Source: Polyodon spathula (Eukaryota; Chordata; Actinopteri; Acipenseriformes; Polyodontidae). From it: DNA of 64,000 nucleotides. Positions 1 through 10,969 of the stretch are shown piece by piece. Under the pieces are notes generated by a model that worked only from the letters and a program-made list of their open reading frames with translations, had not been told where the DNA came from and ran no database searches. The DNA is taken from the NCBI RefSeq assembly GCF_017654505.1, contig NC_054538.1, positions 54,733,786-54,797,785 of the forward strand. Direction: 5' to 3'. Each line of letters starts with the position of its first letter. Within the stretch, counting starts at the first letter, position 1. Made by a program: the position numbers and the translations under genes.

Positions 1-391
1 ACTCATCCCTAATGTGGTGTTTTTTGAAAACTTAGGATACAAAACCTTGCTTTAAAATAACTACTAGGACATGTTTTAAAACGCGAAGAACCTTAAGCAC
101 TTTGCTTAAAAATGCACCTTTTGCTACAGTTTTTAATTGCAATCAGTCCTTTTTTGGCAGAGTACAGATGTTATTAGGCCAAATTTGAAAGCACTGGGGT
201 TCTGTTTCTGCTGCAAGAATTTGATGTTTTCCAAAATCTGCCTCCCTCTGAACAGAGTAACTTTTAATTACATTCATCTTATCCCATGTGGTGAAACAAG
301 AATAATCACCATTTTAAAAACAAACAGACATACACACAGCCAAAAAACTTCCAGATAGCCGATTACTTTTTTTTGTTGCTGGTATTTTTAC
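1..391 (-). other. AKT3 intron, left edge
   Basis: This is the intron that follows the exon ending at 392 on the minus strand. The donor begins at 391 (gtaaaaa). The next AKT3 exon, which should start with the residues after the catalytic-loop Lys, is not present and must lie left of the window. I see no other coding or repeat signal here. Confidence 0.7.
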
Positions 392-514
392 CTTGAGATC
401 CCGGTACACAATCTTGGCGGAGTGTAGATAGTCGAGAGCGGAGACGATCTCAGCCCCATAAAAGCGTGTGCGGTCCTCGGAGAACACCCTCTCTCTCGAC
501 AAATGGAAAAACAG
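392..514 (-). CDS. akt3: AKT3 exon encoding residues 233-273 (kinase catalytic loop start)
   Basis: AKT3 is a cytosolic and membrane-recruited Ser/Thr kinase of the PI3K pathway. This 123-nt exon encodes 41 codons in phase 0, beginning [15 protein letters not shown] and ending IVYRDLK. The YRDLK is the catalytic loop; its Asp would be residue 271, the proton-acceptor Asp of the family. The acceptor is a pyrimidine-rich tract ending ctgcag at 515; the donor is gt at 391-390. The length and both phases match the vertebrate AKT exon at this place. The residue before the Lys of HSAKIVY is Ala, where I recall Gly in human AKT3; Ala is also plausible for fish. It is the last AKT3 exon in the window. 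Confidence 0.96.
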
Positions 515-2015
515 CTGCAGGGTAAACAGCAGGGACAGGATTGCAATAATTACTGATTTAGGGGGGGAAATTAACACAAACACAAACCGCTTCCCATCGC
601 TATATTGAGATGATAGATAGTCAAGCCTCGAAGGACATGCTACAAACCTAGACAGCAGCTGGCTTCTCTTCCCCAGGTTTCCAAGGGGGAATGAAAGCGA
701 GCTGTTAAATCAGCATTTTAATTAATATAGCAATCTTGTTAAAGGCGTTCTGTGTGGTACCCGTTTAACCTCAAGTTACAGCGGCAGAGTGTTTCAGCAG
801 CACTCTTGCAATTATCATTCTTTTCACCCCTTTTGTCAGATGCTGAGCCACACTGTAAAATACCTGGGCATTTGTTCAGGTCCAGCCTTTCATACAAATT
901 ACTGCTAGTGCCTCCAATTAATTGACTTGCTGTTGGATTTTGGATTTAAATATGGCCATGCAGGGACCAGTAGCATACAACCTAATCTGTGGCAGAAGAG
1001 CTGTTGGATTTCATGAGCTGGAGGTGCAGACTGGTGGAGCTTTGTAACACCATCAGCAGCTGTGAATGCATTTATTTTGCAAAGGGACAAACATTTAACT
1101 AATTCCTAGCTGTTCGAGGACTAGCAAAGATTTTTGTTTGCACACGTATGTATACTTTAAGGAAGCTGCTAAATATATTATTGTGGTATAGTTAGGTTTT
1201 TTATATCACATTTTCATTTAAATTACATTTTTTGTAGTAGTTCTGTCTATGAACATCCTTCCCACAAGTAATGCATCAAGCTAGACATCTTCCTTGAGAA
1301 AATTTCAGATGCATTTTGCTCGTCTAACCCCTCGTCGGCATTAAAAATGGAGTTCACACATAATGCGGAATGGAATGCAAATGTACCCCACACACAAGTG
1401 CAGTTAGCTTCGAATAAAATGACACTGTTGACCAAACAGTTTTGAAATATTTTTTATATTAACATTTTGTTAATAAAAACACTTACGTTTTATTTACTTT
1501 TTTGGGAATCGGCAATCATTTATTGGATTTCAGCGCTGAGTTTCCCCTGCTCGCCTCAAGTCTGACTCACTGAATCTGCGTGTGATTCTGCTCACTTTCT
1601 CACCCCCCTGTGAGTTTTTACTGATGGGATCGCATCTGTATGGGAGTCCTTCAGGGCGAGCAACAGAGCAAGTTAACAGATATTGACTGTGATACAATGC
1701 CTGCCGAAGTTTGGCAATTCTTTTCCAAAATAGAAAGTAGAGTGCAGCCTATGCGACAAGTGTCTGGGATACTCCACAATTCATTTGTGTGACCATTTAA
1801 TGAGATGTGACCCTAAAATAAAATAAAATACTGTCAGAGCAAAGCAGATTAGATTGTATTGTAAGGCCTGTCGATATTGTTGAGGGACCGGCATTTCGAA
1901 AAATAGATACAAATCTTGCACCAGGCTACCAAATGCCTTGCCGAAAGACGGTGTCCACAAGCAGGGCTCCTGTTTTTCGGTTTTTATTAATTGAATTTTT
2001 CTGTGCTTATTTTTA
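515..2015 (-). other. Intronic sequence without recognised features
   Basis: This is part of the 13.4-kb AKT3 intron between the exons at 392-514 and 13870-13938. Open frames here are short and match nothing I know. I see no mobile element with clear ends. Confidence 0.6.
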
Positions 2016-2195
2016 GAAGAACTACTGTTTTCTGCATGCTACTATACTTTTCTGCTTTCTCCTCACACAAAGTTCATCAGCTAAAATGTTTAAAGACTAA
2101 ATAATCTTTTTTCATTTCCTTTGCAGTGTGTCTCTGCAGTTACAAACATAGTTTGATTATTAAAACAAATACAGTATCACCTAACATTTTAACTA
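2016..2195. repeat. Direct repeat copy A (partner at 6395-6566)
   Basis: About 180 bp starting gaagaactactgttttctg and ending ctaacattttaacta recur in the same orientation 4.4 kb downstream with scattered mismatches and small indels. Each copy contains a pyrimidine tract ending tttgcag that resembles a splice acceptor. The repeat could be two copies of an unnamed interspersed family or a local duplication. It has no recognised coding content. Confidence 0.75.
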
Positions 2196-3710
2196 TGGCT
2201 GGGACCAAATCAAAACTTTGGCAACCCGCTAAATCACACTCAGTAGTTGGGGCGGGTTTAAAGTATTCAAAACTAATCAATGACAGATACAAGTCAGGAA
2301 GGCGGGACATTGCCCAGCAGCACTGGGAAACGTCAACGTTATTTATTTTTTGTATCAGGTTTTATAGGTTAAAACCAAAAATCAGAAGCCCTAAATATAA
2401 GCCATGGACAATTTACTGAACTGCTGTGGACAGTGTTTACTTTTTGTAAATTAGTTATGTTGCTCTCTGGATTGGTTGTTAAACCGACTGGATTTAAACA
2501 TTTTTTTTTTCTTGTTTAAAATCAATGGGTTTTGCTTTAACCCTCAACTGGCACAAATCAACAGATAAGGTAAGAAAATGATTAAACCTTTTTTTGTTAC
2601 TATATGCCCAAACTGATGAAATGTAATTAGTATAATAGTTTTTAAACATTTACTAGCAATGTTGCACATTAATCCACAGCTCCACATGCATTACTGCTGT
2701 ATTTTTTTTTTTTTTTACCATTTCATAAATCAATGCATACGCTTTTTTTAGAAAATGATATATATCGTGAAGGTAGAATGATTTGGTGTCTGGAGGACAA
2801 TTTAGTAACTGTTTTTTAAAACTGTGACAGGGCACAAAGAATCGCCAGACTGGGTAAACATGTAACCATGGGTGCTTTCACAGTGGATCTCATTGATATC
2901 TTTATGGTTTTTCATTTGTTCATTAAAACGACAAGGTCACAAACTCCTGGTCATTTTCATCTGCATTGATGAGAAATGACTTCCGTGTTAGGCTGCACAG
3001 TCCTTCCCATCCGCAGTGACCAAACTAGAATTATATAACAAACCAGACCTTGTTTAAAAGCTCAACCATCAGAGACAGCAGTGGAGATTGTAATTCTGTT
3101 TCATTCTGTTTCTGATATTGGAGAGCGGTCAGCTGTATCTTTGACAGATTTTTCTGTTGGATAATTTAAATTCAGTTATGTTGATATTTCTATTCACACA
3201 AGCACTAGCGATTTATGCAAACTCTTTGATCCAAAAAAACTTGAGATGTTGTATTATATTTCAGTGCATGTAACTGTTGCCTGAAAATGCCTTAGAACGT
3301 TATTCAATTGAACACTTGGCACAGTTTTAAAGTCCAGGCTAGTTTATTATTATTATTATTAGTATTACTATTATTATTATTAGGATGGAGTGATATTAAT
3401 AGATCAGTTAAGTGAGTTGGTCTGTGATGTTCCAGCCATGCAGTAAGACAATTCGTGCTGCACAGTCATGTGACCTTGTTCAGCCAATTACAGCGTTTAA
3501 TTTAATCAAGCAGTTTTGGCCTCTGTCCAAAATCCCAAATTCAAGATCATCTACAAAGTAAGCAAGCAAAGAACAAATATTATCTTGGATTAAAAGAGAT
3601 CTCAATTCAATTTTTATTTTATGTTTTTACTTCAAATTTGCAATAAACTAAATCAATGGCTTTTATTAAAATCTTTACAGTGGAAGACTGCTATTCAGAT
3701 CGTCAGTCTA

Positions 3711-3712
<2 letters not shown>
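2196..3712 (-). other. Intronic sequence with one short TTA-type repeat
   Basis: No gene is recognised. A short imperfect ATT/TTA trinucleotide run lies at about 3341-3382. The rest is AT-rich intron. Confidence 0.55.

Positions 3713-3785
<73 letters not shown>
3713..3785. repeat. (TA)n microsatellite at the left edge of the Tc1 element
   Basis: An almost pure TA dinucleotide run of about 73 bp abuts the first base of the Tc1 inverted repeat at 3786. A matching TA run lies on the far side of the element (about 5388-5442), so the transposon probably landed inside a TA array. Tc1 elements target TA dinucleotides. Confidence 0.95.
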
Positions 3786-3788
<3 letters not shown>

Positions 3789-5371
3789 CTCTGGAAAAAA
3801 TTAAGAGACCACTGCAAAATTATCAGTTTCTCTGGTTTTACTATTTATAGGTATGTGTTTGGGTAAAATGAACATTTTTGTTTTATTCTATAAACTACTG
3901 ACAACATTTCTCCCAAATTCCAAATAAAAATATTGTCATTTAGAGCATTTATTTGCAGAAAATGACAACTGGTCAAAATAACAAAAAAGATGCAGTGTTG
4001 TCAGACCTCGAATAATGCAAAGAAAATAAGTTCAGATTCATTTTTAAACAACACAATACTAATGTTTTAACTTAGGAAGAGTTCGGAAATCAATATTTGG
4101 TGGAATAACCCTGATTTTCAATCACAGCTTTCATGCGTCTTGGCATGCTCTCCACCAGTCTTTCACATTGATGTTGGGTGACTTTATGCCACTCCTGGTG
4201 CAAAAATTCAAGCAGCTCGGCTTTGTTTGATGGCTTGTGACCATCCACCTTCCTTTTGATCACATTCCAGAGGTTTTCAATGGGGTTCAGGTCTGGAGAT
4301 TGGGCTGGCCATGACAAGGTCTTGATCTGGTGGTCCTCCATCCACACCTTGATTGACCTGGCTGTGTGGCATGGAGCATTGTCCTGCTGGAAAAACCAAT
4401 CCTCAGAGCTGGGGAACATTGTCAGAGCAGAAGGAAGCAAGTTTTCTTCCTGGACAACCTTGTACTTGGCTTGATTCATGCGTCCTTCACAAAGACAAAT
4501 CTGCCCGATTCCAGGCTTGCTGAAGCACCCCCAGATCATCACCGATCCTCCACCACATTTCACAGTGGGTGCGAGACACTGTTGTTTGTAGGCATCTCCT
4601 GGTCTCCGTCTAACCATTAGACGACCAGGTGTTGGGCAAAGCTGAAAATTGGACTCATCAGAGAAGATGACCTTACTCCAGTCCTCTACGGTCCAATCCT
4701 TATGGTCTTTTGCAAACCTCAGCCTGGCTATTCTTTGCTTCTCATTGATGAAGGGCTTTTTTCTAGCTTTGCATGACTTCAGCCCTGCCCCTAGGAGCCT
4801 GTTTTGGACCATCCTCGCCGTGCACTTCACCCCAGCTACCGTTTGCCATTCTTTTTGTAGGTCACTTGATGTCATCCTACGGTTGCTGAGTGACATTCGA
4901 ATGAGTTGGCAGTCATCCCGGTCAGTGGAGAATCGTTTATGCCCTCTGCCGGTCTGTATCTTTGTTGTCCCCAATGTGTGCTGCTTGATCTTGTTCTTAT
5001 GAACCGCCGTCTTTGAAATTTTAAGGATGGAAGCAACCCGACGCTCACTGTATCCCTCTGCCAGTAAAGCCAGAATTGAACCCTTCTTTTCCTTACTCAA
5101 AACTTTCCTTTTCAACTCTTTGGGCATGGTCAATAGTTATTTTTTGATTCCAATTACTTTTGCGGTACTACTAGCACTGTTTTGCCATCCAGCTGGTCCT
5201 ATTGCAAGAGGACAGTGATGACCACAGGAGTGGTTTTTATACTTTTTCTCGTTAAATAAGATTTGGTTCAGGTGGTCCCCTAATCAGTACCTCATTCAGT
5301 AGAATGAGGTGTGCCCGTGTTGATGCTGATTTAAGAAGAAATTTGCAGTGGTCTCTTAATTTTTTCCAGAG

Positions 5372-5374
<3 letters not shown>
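3786..5374 (-). mobile_element. Tc1/mariner DNA transposon, full length
   Basis: The 1589-bp element has perfect 33-bp terminal inverted repeats: it starts cagctctggaaaaaattaag at 3786 and the reverse complement ends at 5374. Between them is one open transposase on the minus strand. The left flank is a TA array; the right flank starts tgtgtg and then becomes TA again, so a clean TA duplication cannot be read. Perfect ends plus an open transposase suggest a young copy. It lies inside the kinase-domain intron of AKT3 in the same orientation as that gene. Confidence 0.95.
4090..5133 (-). CDS. Tc1 transposase, 347 aa, DD34E
   Basis: This enzyme cuts and pastes its own transposon at TA sites. The 347 residues are the usual length for Tc1 transposases. 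The N-terminus (residues about 10-55) is a paired-type helix-turn-helix, followed by a GRPR-like linker (GRGHKR, 62-67) and a second DNA-binding helix region to about 125. The catalytic triad is complete: D159 in FSDES, D251 in FQQDNAPCH and E286 in DLNPIENLW, with 34 residues between the second Asp and the Glu. The frame has no stop or shift. Met1 is chosen because the next Met is at codon 3 and no open homology lies upstream. The residues KNKIKQ after the first helix-turn-helix look atypical, so DNA binding could be altered. Confidence 0.95.
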   Translation of the reverse strand: MTMPKELKRKVLSKEKKGSILALLAEGYSERRVASILKISKTAVHKNKIKQHTLGTTKIQTGRGHKRFSTDRDDCQLIRMSLSNRRMTSSDLQKEWQTVAGVKCTARMVQNRLLGAGLKSCKARKKPFINEKQRIARLRFAKDHKDWTVEDWSKVIFSDESNFQLCPTPGRLMVRRRPGDAYKQQCLAPTVKCGGGSVMIWGCFSKPGIGQICLCEGRMNQAKYKVVQEENLLPSALTMFPSSEDWFFQQDNAPCHTARSIKVWMEDHQIKTLSWPAQSPDLNPIENLWNVIKRKVDGHKPSNKAELLEFLHQEWHKVTQHQCERLVESMPRRMKAVIENQGYSTKY

Positions 5375-5452
<78 letters not shown>

Positions 5453-5459
5453 CACACAC
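5375..5459. repeat. Compound (TG)n(TA)n(CA)n microsatellite at the right edge of the Tc1 element
   Basis: A run of TG, then TA, then CA repeats starts at the base after the transposon end. It pairs with the TA array left of the element. Confidence 0.93.
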
Positions 5460-6394
5460 TAGATATTTTCCTTTTGTGGTAGATGTATAGCATGTAACAA
5501 AAACACTTTAATGCTTAGACAGTAAACATTTGCTCTATTGGAAAATACAAAATTAACTTGGAGTCATATATTGAGCCAGATATGAGGTTTCTTCGATAAA
5601 TAATATGTTTTGGTATAGTTATCTTTCTACAAGCTGTGTTAATATCCACAGAGATATTTATTCACAAAACAGCAGCAGCCGCAACAACAAAACCTGGGAT
5701 TGCACTGCTGTAAAAGTACTGATCGGAGCTGCTCTGAGGATGGCAACCCAACACCCCTCCCTTTAACGAGTTATCTTCTGCCAGCAGATGTTTGATTAAA
5801 TTAGTAAATCGAATTTAGGGATTCCCACTAGCAGACAAGCAGAAGATGAACAGAGTTAACTTGACAAAAGTCAACCAGATGCACTAAAAATACCTTTCAT
5901 TAAAAAACCCTGCTGCCTATATGTACTGTAAATCCGAGGTAAATAGGATGAACAGTCTTTGATGCAATGGCATAATTTTTGAACAGCATTTTGTATAAGC
6001 AGCACACAAGGCTTGCTATATGAGGAAAAGGTTGCTTCTAATTAGACCTACTCTGCTACCTAATAAGTGCATCAAAATATACAATATTTCAATCCACTAA
6101 TGCACTCAATTGTAAGCATTACAATATCACATGCACATAATTAGGGGTGTTTCAACTAGTTTCTAATGATTAATTATTGAATCTACTGATTAGTAAATCT
6201 GAATAATTGATTGATCTTTTCAAATGGGTATTTCAAAGGATTACTGTATCTAGTACAAATCTCCAAAACATTCGCCCTTTGCAACCCTTACATTTTCCTG
6301 TTTTAAAAAGAGGTACACACAGAGACCATGGGATGAAACCTTGTTTTTGCCTGTTTTCCAATGTATGCAGTTAAATAACAAACCGACTGACACC
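5460..6394 (-). other. Intronic sequence; possible hAT-type MITE remnant
   Basis: No coding sequence is recognised. Around 6143-6240 the stretch starting ttaggggtgtttcaactag followed by alternating AT-rich GATTAAT motifs resembles end sequences of short hAT-type non-autonomous elements, but I could not define both ends. Confidence 0.35.
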
Positions 6395-6566
6395 GAAGAA
6401 CTACTGTTTTCTGCATGCTACTTTTCTGTTTTCTCCTCAGACAAAGTGCATCAGCTAAAATGTTTAAGACTAAATCTTTTTTCATTTCCCTTTGCAGTGT
6501 GTATCTGCAGTTACAAGCATAGTTTGATTATTAAAACACATACAGCATCACCTAACATTTTAACTA
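6395..6566. repeat. Direct repeat copy B (partner at 2016-2195)
   Basis: This is the second copy of the roughly 175-bp repeat, same orientation, slightly shorter through small deletions. It again includes the acceptor-like tract tttccctttgcag. Flanking sequences of the two copies differ. Confidence 0.75.
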
Positions 6567-6914
6567 CGTGTGTTTTAACTAAACATCAAAGAAAAAGAAA
6601 AAACATGAAAAAACAATGCTTTACTGTCCATTAAAAAAGGAACTGTTTGCAAAACTTCTGAACAGTGTTTAATTGGATTTTAATGTATTTTTGAGAGAGA
6701 ATAGGCAGGAAGCTGTAGTTTCACTGAGGCAATTTAATGAAGAAAAAAGAACAGCAAACTGTTTTACTGCTTTAAACAGTTTGGGCCTCATTCACTAAGC
6801 GGAGGTAAATGACCAGGGGGAAGCCACACTGCATGCAAAAATGAACCAGCGGTAGCTCTAAAGCACAAATAAAGCAATCACACACGGAATTATGCATGAG
6901 GTTTACACACACTG

Positions 6915-6979
<65 letters not shown>
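6915..6979. repeat. (TA)n microsatellite
   Basis: A pure TA dinucleotide array of about 65 bp inside the AKT3 intron, directly before a Harbinger-type coding remnant. Confidence 0.95.
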
Positions 6980-6983
<4 letters not shown>

Positions 6984-7020
6984 GCTCGAAAGAAAAGGTA
7001 AGTACAGTTCTGAGTCTGTC

Positions 7021-7158
7021 ACAATGACAGCAACCAAGGACAGAGTGAGGAATCTAAAGTTTACAGACCAGGAGCTAAATGTAGCAGAAGAAGTGGTGGG
7101 GAATTATGAAAGGTTTTTTGGTGGTGAATCAGTGCGAACATTAACTTCAATGAAACAT
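7021..7158 (+). pseudogene. Myb/SANT-like fragment of Harbinger/NAIF1 type
   Basis: The plus-strand frame reads KFTDQELNVAEEVVGNYERF then FGGES, which resembles the start of the Myb/SANT-like DNA-binding domain found in Harbinger transposon accessory proteins and NAIF1-like proteins. The frame stops just after SMKH and the rest of the domain (the later tryptophan helices) is missing or shifted. There is no partner nuclease nearby. It is best read as a truncated relic. Confidence 0.5.
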
Positions 7159-7169
7159 TAAGGACAATA

Positions 7170-8029
7170 TAAATGCGCTTCATAGAAGGAGGGCGGGGGT
7201 CTTGTCCCAAATCACAGCGAGACAGTCAAAGCAGAACATTGATGTTTAAGTCTGCAAATCAAATAAATATTCGATCTCCCTCTGACTTATTTTGTAACAT
7301 TAATCAAAAGTCAGAAAAGCATTCACTTATTCAATTGAAGTTTCACTATTAACATTTCAAAAGGTGTTTGGCAAAACATCACTTTAACATTAGATGCCAT
7401 TTGATTGCTTGTATTTATGACTGCACCTCAACTTGCATTCTGTGTGCATTCATTTATAGAACATTTACAGTTTCTTTTGTATATCTTGTACATTTTCCAG
7501 CTATTTTAAGCATAGCCTACTTAAATATCACACATGCATGGTGACTATATAAAATATAACCAACTTCTGCTGGAAACAAGAGTTGTTTAAAACGGTCTGT
7601 GTTGGCTGCAAAAAAAAAAAGTAACAAGCAGACAAAACAAATTTTTTAAAAACAACCTTGAATGGCATATTCAGCAACATTTGAGTTTTGTACACCTTTA
7701 AACTGTATGTTGACACATTAACTACAATGACCGTGTAATTCCCATAGCCTATTTTGCTGCCTTTAATCCCAAAATATTAAACACAGGAGAAACGTTAGCT
7801 GCAAATATGAAATGACAAAACCAAAGCTTTGTAAAAAAAAAAAATAATAATAATAATTTAAAACAGTTTTATGTTTTAAAACCACAGATACTGTCAAATT
7901 ATTAGTAAATGATATAATATCATGTATGCCACTGGGGCCTATCAACCTAAAAAAAATAATAATAGAAAAAACATTACATATGACTAAGCACTCAACACAT
8001 GTAAAACTCAACTCTTTTGTTCTGGACAG
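7170..8029 (-). other. Intronic sequence without recognised features
   Basis: AT-rich intron with A-runs at about 7610 and 7832. I see no gene or bounded element. Confidence 0.5.
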
Positions 8030-8297
8030 TATAGCACTCTGCCTCTGATTTTAGCTTATCTGCTCGCTGTTTTACTGTATTTAATTCTGCACTTAATCCA
8101 AGCTGTAGTATTTTGTATTTCATCTACACTCGTCTCTAACCATGATGTAACTATCAACACTGTGTTTTGTATTTGCTCTTATTATGACTAAAGTCACTGT
8201 ATTTTGTATCTTGCTCTTAATTGTACTGCAATTCTTGATATGTATTTTATTTTGTATACAACTGTAAGACACCCTGGGTAAGGGAGTCTGCTAATAA

Positions 8298-8333
<36 letters not shown>

Positions 8334-8335
8334 AA
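8030..8335 (+). repeat. L2-like LINE/SINE 3' tail with (AAAT)n end
   Basis: The segment ends in ctgtaagacaccctgggtaa, gggagtctgctaa and an AAAT tetranucleotide tail. This is the known 3' end pattern of L2-type LINEs and the SINEs that share their tails in fish. The upstream part is made of related TGTATTTTGTAT-rich units. The 5' limit is a guess. No open frame remains. Confidence 0.65.
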
Positions 8336-8771
8336 AGCATAGACATAAACAGCTAGTGTTTCTCCCTCTGTTACATTGTCTAGTATTACAAAGGGTAGGC
8401 GCAAATCAATGCCGTTCTCCACAAGCACCTTAATGATATTCTGACCTACTGTTTTGTGGTTAGAGCCAAGTAATATCTACTAAGTAAACAGTAAGTTCCT
8501 CTGAATTCACAGTTGTAAAACTCTGTGGGATAAAAATAATGTACAAAATACAGTTTCATCGATTATAAGTGGCCTCGTCGCATATAACGCAAACAGACTC
8601 AGACTCATTCATTTTACCATTTAAATGTTATTTGTGTGCTGCATGCACTTTAGGGAGATACTCTCTTCACTGTGTCACAGCTCCACAATTCTGGATTTTT
8701 TCATTAAAAAACTTTATAATACTTCATTGACCAGCTGTTGTATCGGTATGTTCACTGCACAAGGGCTTCCA

Positions 8772-9023
8772 CTAATTCAAACGTGTTGACATTACGTGCT
8801 GCTCCACTTTCTGTGCTCTTTTTAAACAATCCTGTGATTTTGACCTGTTTGGTAATTGTTTAGCCTGAACTTCAAGTTTGATTTTCTTGTTTTTGTGTAC
8901 TGGGCTGTCAAGATGCTTGTCAATAGTACCTTTTCTTAAATGATCCAAAGGCACATTACAAGTTGAGCAAAACAGAATCCCACCATCTGCATGCAATGTC
9001 CTCTTTTGTAGCTCTGAACGCAA
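8772..9023 (-). pseudogene. CGGBP1/hAT-like zinc-finger fragment
   Basis: The 83-codon minus-strand frame contains HADGGILFCSTCNVPLDHLR followed by a conserved DKHL...H segment. This is the BED-like C2H2 zinc finger of CGGBP1-type proteins, which derive from hAT transposases. Cys, Cys, His and His ligands are all visible. The usual N-terminal leader and the C-terminal helical region are absent, so it is a fragment, either of a CGGBP1-like retrocopy or of a hAT element. It is not linked to a promoter or neighbour. Confidence 0.55.
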
Positions 9024-9758
9024 TCTTCTGTTGAAATTAATTGAGCTTTTTTTTTTATTTGTCAGCTATCTGCATTTTTAATGTTAATCATACACTGCAA
9101 GCTAATAAATCAGCACTATCTAAACAACCAATGTACAGTTCCTGTTTCTGACTCTCATGTTACCTCATTGTACAGTATTAGGAATTCACCAGTCTTGAAG
9201 CTGGTATTTGTTTGACCCTGTTGCCCTAGTAAACAAATGCATGGCATTGACACCAGAGCATGTACTGCTAATGTAGCACTGCTTCCACTTGATAAAAGTA
9301 TGAAATTAACAGGAGAGGTGAAGAGTTAATTTCTGTGAAATTCGTGATATTGTGAATTTTCCAGTGCCCTACACATAAGGCTAGTATGATCTGTACTCAA
9401 TCTGTATCTTGTTATTACCTCCTCCTCACACAGCCCTAGTAACGTCTGCCTGGTCCAAAATACTCTATCCCTGACTTCTTCTCGCTCTCCTGTGCAGCTC
9501 TTCTGCTGGTTCTGTGACACCGTCTGGTTTCAGTAAGCAGTACTTCTAATACACACTGAGGCACCTAGTAAAGTCAGCGGTCTTAAATGAATATCCTAAA
9601 TGCAGAGTCCATGTCATGGAGTGACATAATGCCTAGCAACACGCGAATGCCATTCTTGGAGGGAAAAAACAAAAGCAGGCAGCACACCATCACGGGTTTC
9701 TGTACTCGAAGGAACTCAATTTTCCTCTACAGAACAGACAGAAATGTCCTAGGATTAT

Positions 9759-9927
9759 ATGGAAACCATTGATGTTACAACTAAAAAGAGGTATGAGTCC
9801 AAATTGTGCTTGGCTGGGCTTGAAAAATGCCCGTACAAGCTGCCAGCAACTGTGTGGAGTGGAGATCGTGGGGGTTGGTCAGACCATCAGTGGGGTGACA
9901 TCATGGATTATCTGGTCAAGGGCACAG
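9759..9927 (+). pseudogene. Exon-like plus-strand segment with consensus splice donor
   Basis: The frame starts METIDVTTKKRYESKLCLAG and continues through YKLPATVW and WGDIMDYLV, ending at a strong donor (CACAG then gtaagaaa at 9928). The pattern resembles N-terminal exons of SWIM-type zinc-finger uncharacterised proteins seen in fish, as far as I recall. A pyrimidine-rich acceptor-like tract ending ctacag lies about 30 bp upstream of the Met. The segment ends only some 16 bp before the DIRS-like element and is antisense to AKT3. No following exon was found. It could be a captured gene fragment or part of a repeat. Confidence 0.4.
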
Positions 9928-10019
9928 GTAAGAAAACATTAGGCTATAACCCTCGTTCCCTGAAACAGAAATGTAATCATTACCTATAATTTTATGCTGC
10001 AAGGGTCGAGCTCGAGGCC

Positions 10020-10960
10020 GTCCTTAACACTCTTGTTTCAAACCAGGGTTTTGTGGATCCATGACATTCAGCCAATAGAACAGCGTAAAAGTGTGAGGCG
10101 TAGCCCACACCGCTGCAACGCAAATGTCTCTGACAGTTGCCCCCTGAAATAAAGCCCATGGAGTTGCCATGCCCCTGGTAGAATGGGTGATGAGCTTCTC
10201 TGGAGGGGGTGCAGCCTGAACTGTATGTGTGATTCAATTTGATAGCCTCTGTTTAGACAGAGCTTTCCCATGGGACTTAGCCCCATAACAGATAAAAAAT
10301 CTGTTCAGACTGCCTCCAACTTTTGGTCTTGTCCACATAATACACTAGTGTCTGCACTAGGCAAAGCGTATGGAGCTGCCACTCTGTCACACTGGAAAGG
10401 AGGCGAATAAAAAGCCTCAAGCTCCACCGTCTGGTTCATGTGGAATGCTAAGGGGTTTTTGGCAAAAAAGCAGGATTAGTGCAAAGTGTGACTTTCACCC
10501 TGGCTTCTGCAAAAATTAAGTAGGCTTTTGCAACTGAAAAAGCTTTCATCTCACTCACCCGCTTTGCAGATGTAACAGCGAGCAAGAAAGCCACTTTCAT
10601 TGATAAATATTTCAACTATGCTGAATGCAGCAGCTCAAAGGGAGGCTTCATAAGCACTTCCAGCATCACATTAAGCCCCCATGATGGACAGTGTCCTTCA
10701 ATAGGTGGTCGAAGCTGCAGAGCACCCTTTAAAAACTGTCCCCGCCAGGAAATGAGCTCCTGGGGAGACTGAATCAATTTTAACATGACAAGCTGAAATG
10801 GCTGCCAAATAGACCTTTAAATCATCAAATAGGTCCTGTAAAAACTATAGTATAACTGCTATGGGACAGGTTGTAGGGTCTAATCCCTTAGGCAGGCACC
10901 ACATTTGAAAAATGTCACACTTGTACCCATACTAGGAACGTGTGGATTGCACTCTGGCAT
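10020..10960 (-). pseudogene. DIRS tyrosine recombinase remnant
   Basis: The tyrosine recombinase would integrate the circular cDNA. In one minus-strand frame a His-x-x-Arg box reads HSTRG at 10185-10171 and continues open through ATPHTFTLFYWLNV, with the Tyr codon at 10077-10075, exactly 36 codons after the His. Those are the expected catalytic residues. Upstream pieces such as RVSEMKAFS and NPAFLPKNPLAFHM fit the same domain but lie in different frames with stops between. The C-terminal catalytic part is thus conserved while the domain as a whole is broken. Confidence 0.78.
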
Positions 10961-10969
10961 TCTGTAGAC

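Noticed and set aside
3621..3866. Tyr-Ile repeat open frames
   Set aside because: Artefacts of the TA dinucleotide array.
4256..5218. Plus-strand open frames of 63-117 codons
   Set aside because: They are antisense shadows of the Tc1 transposase.
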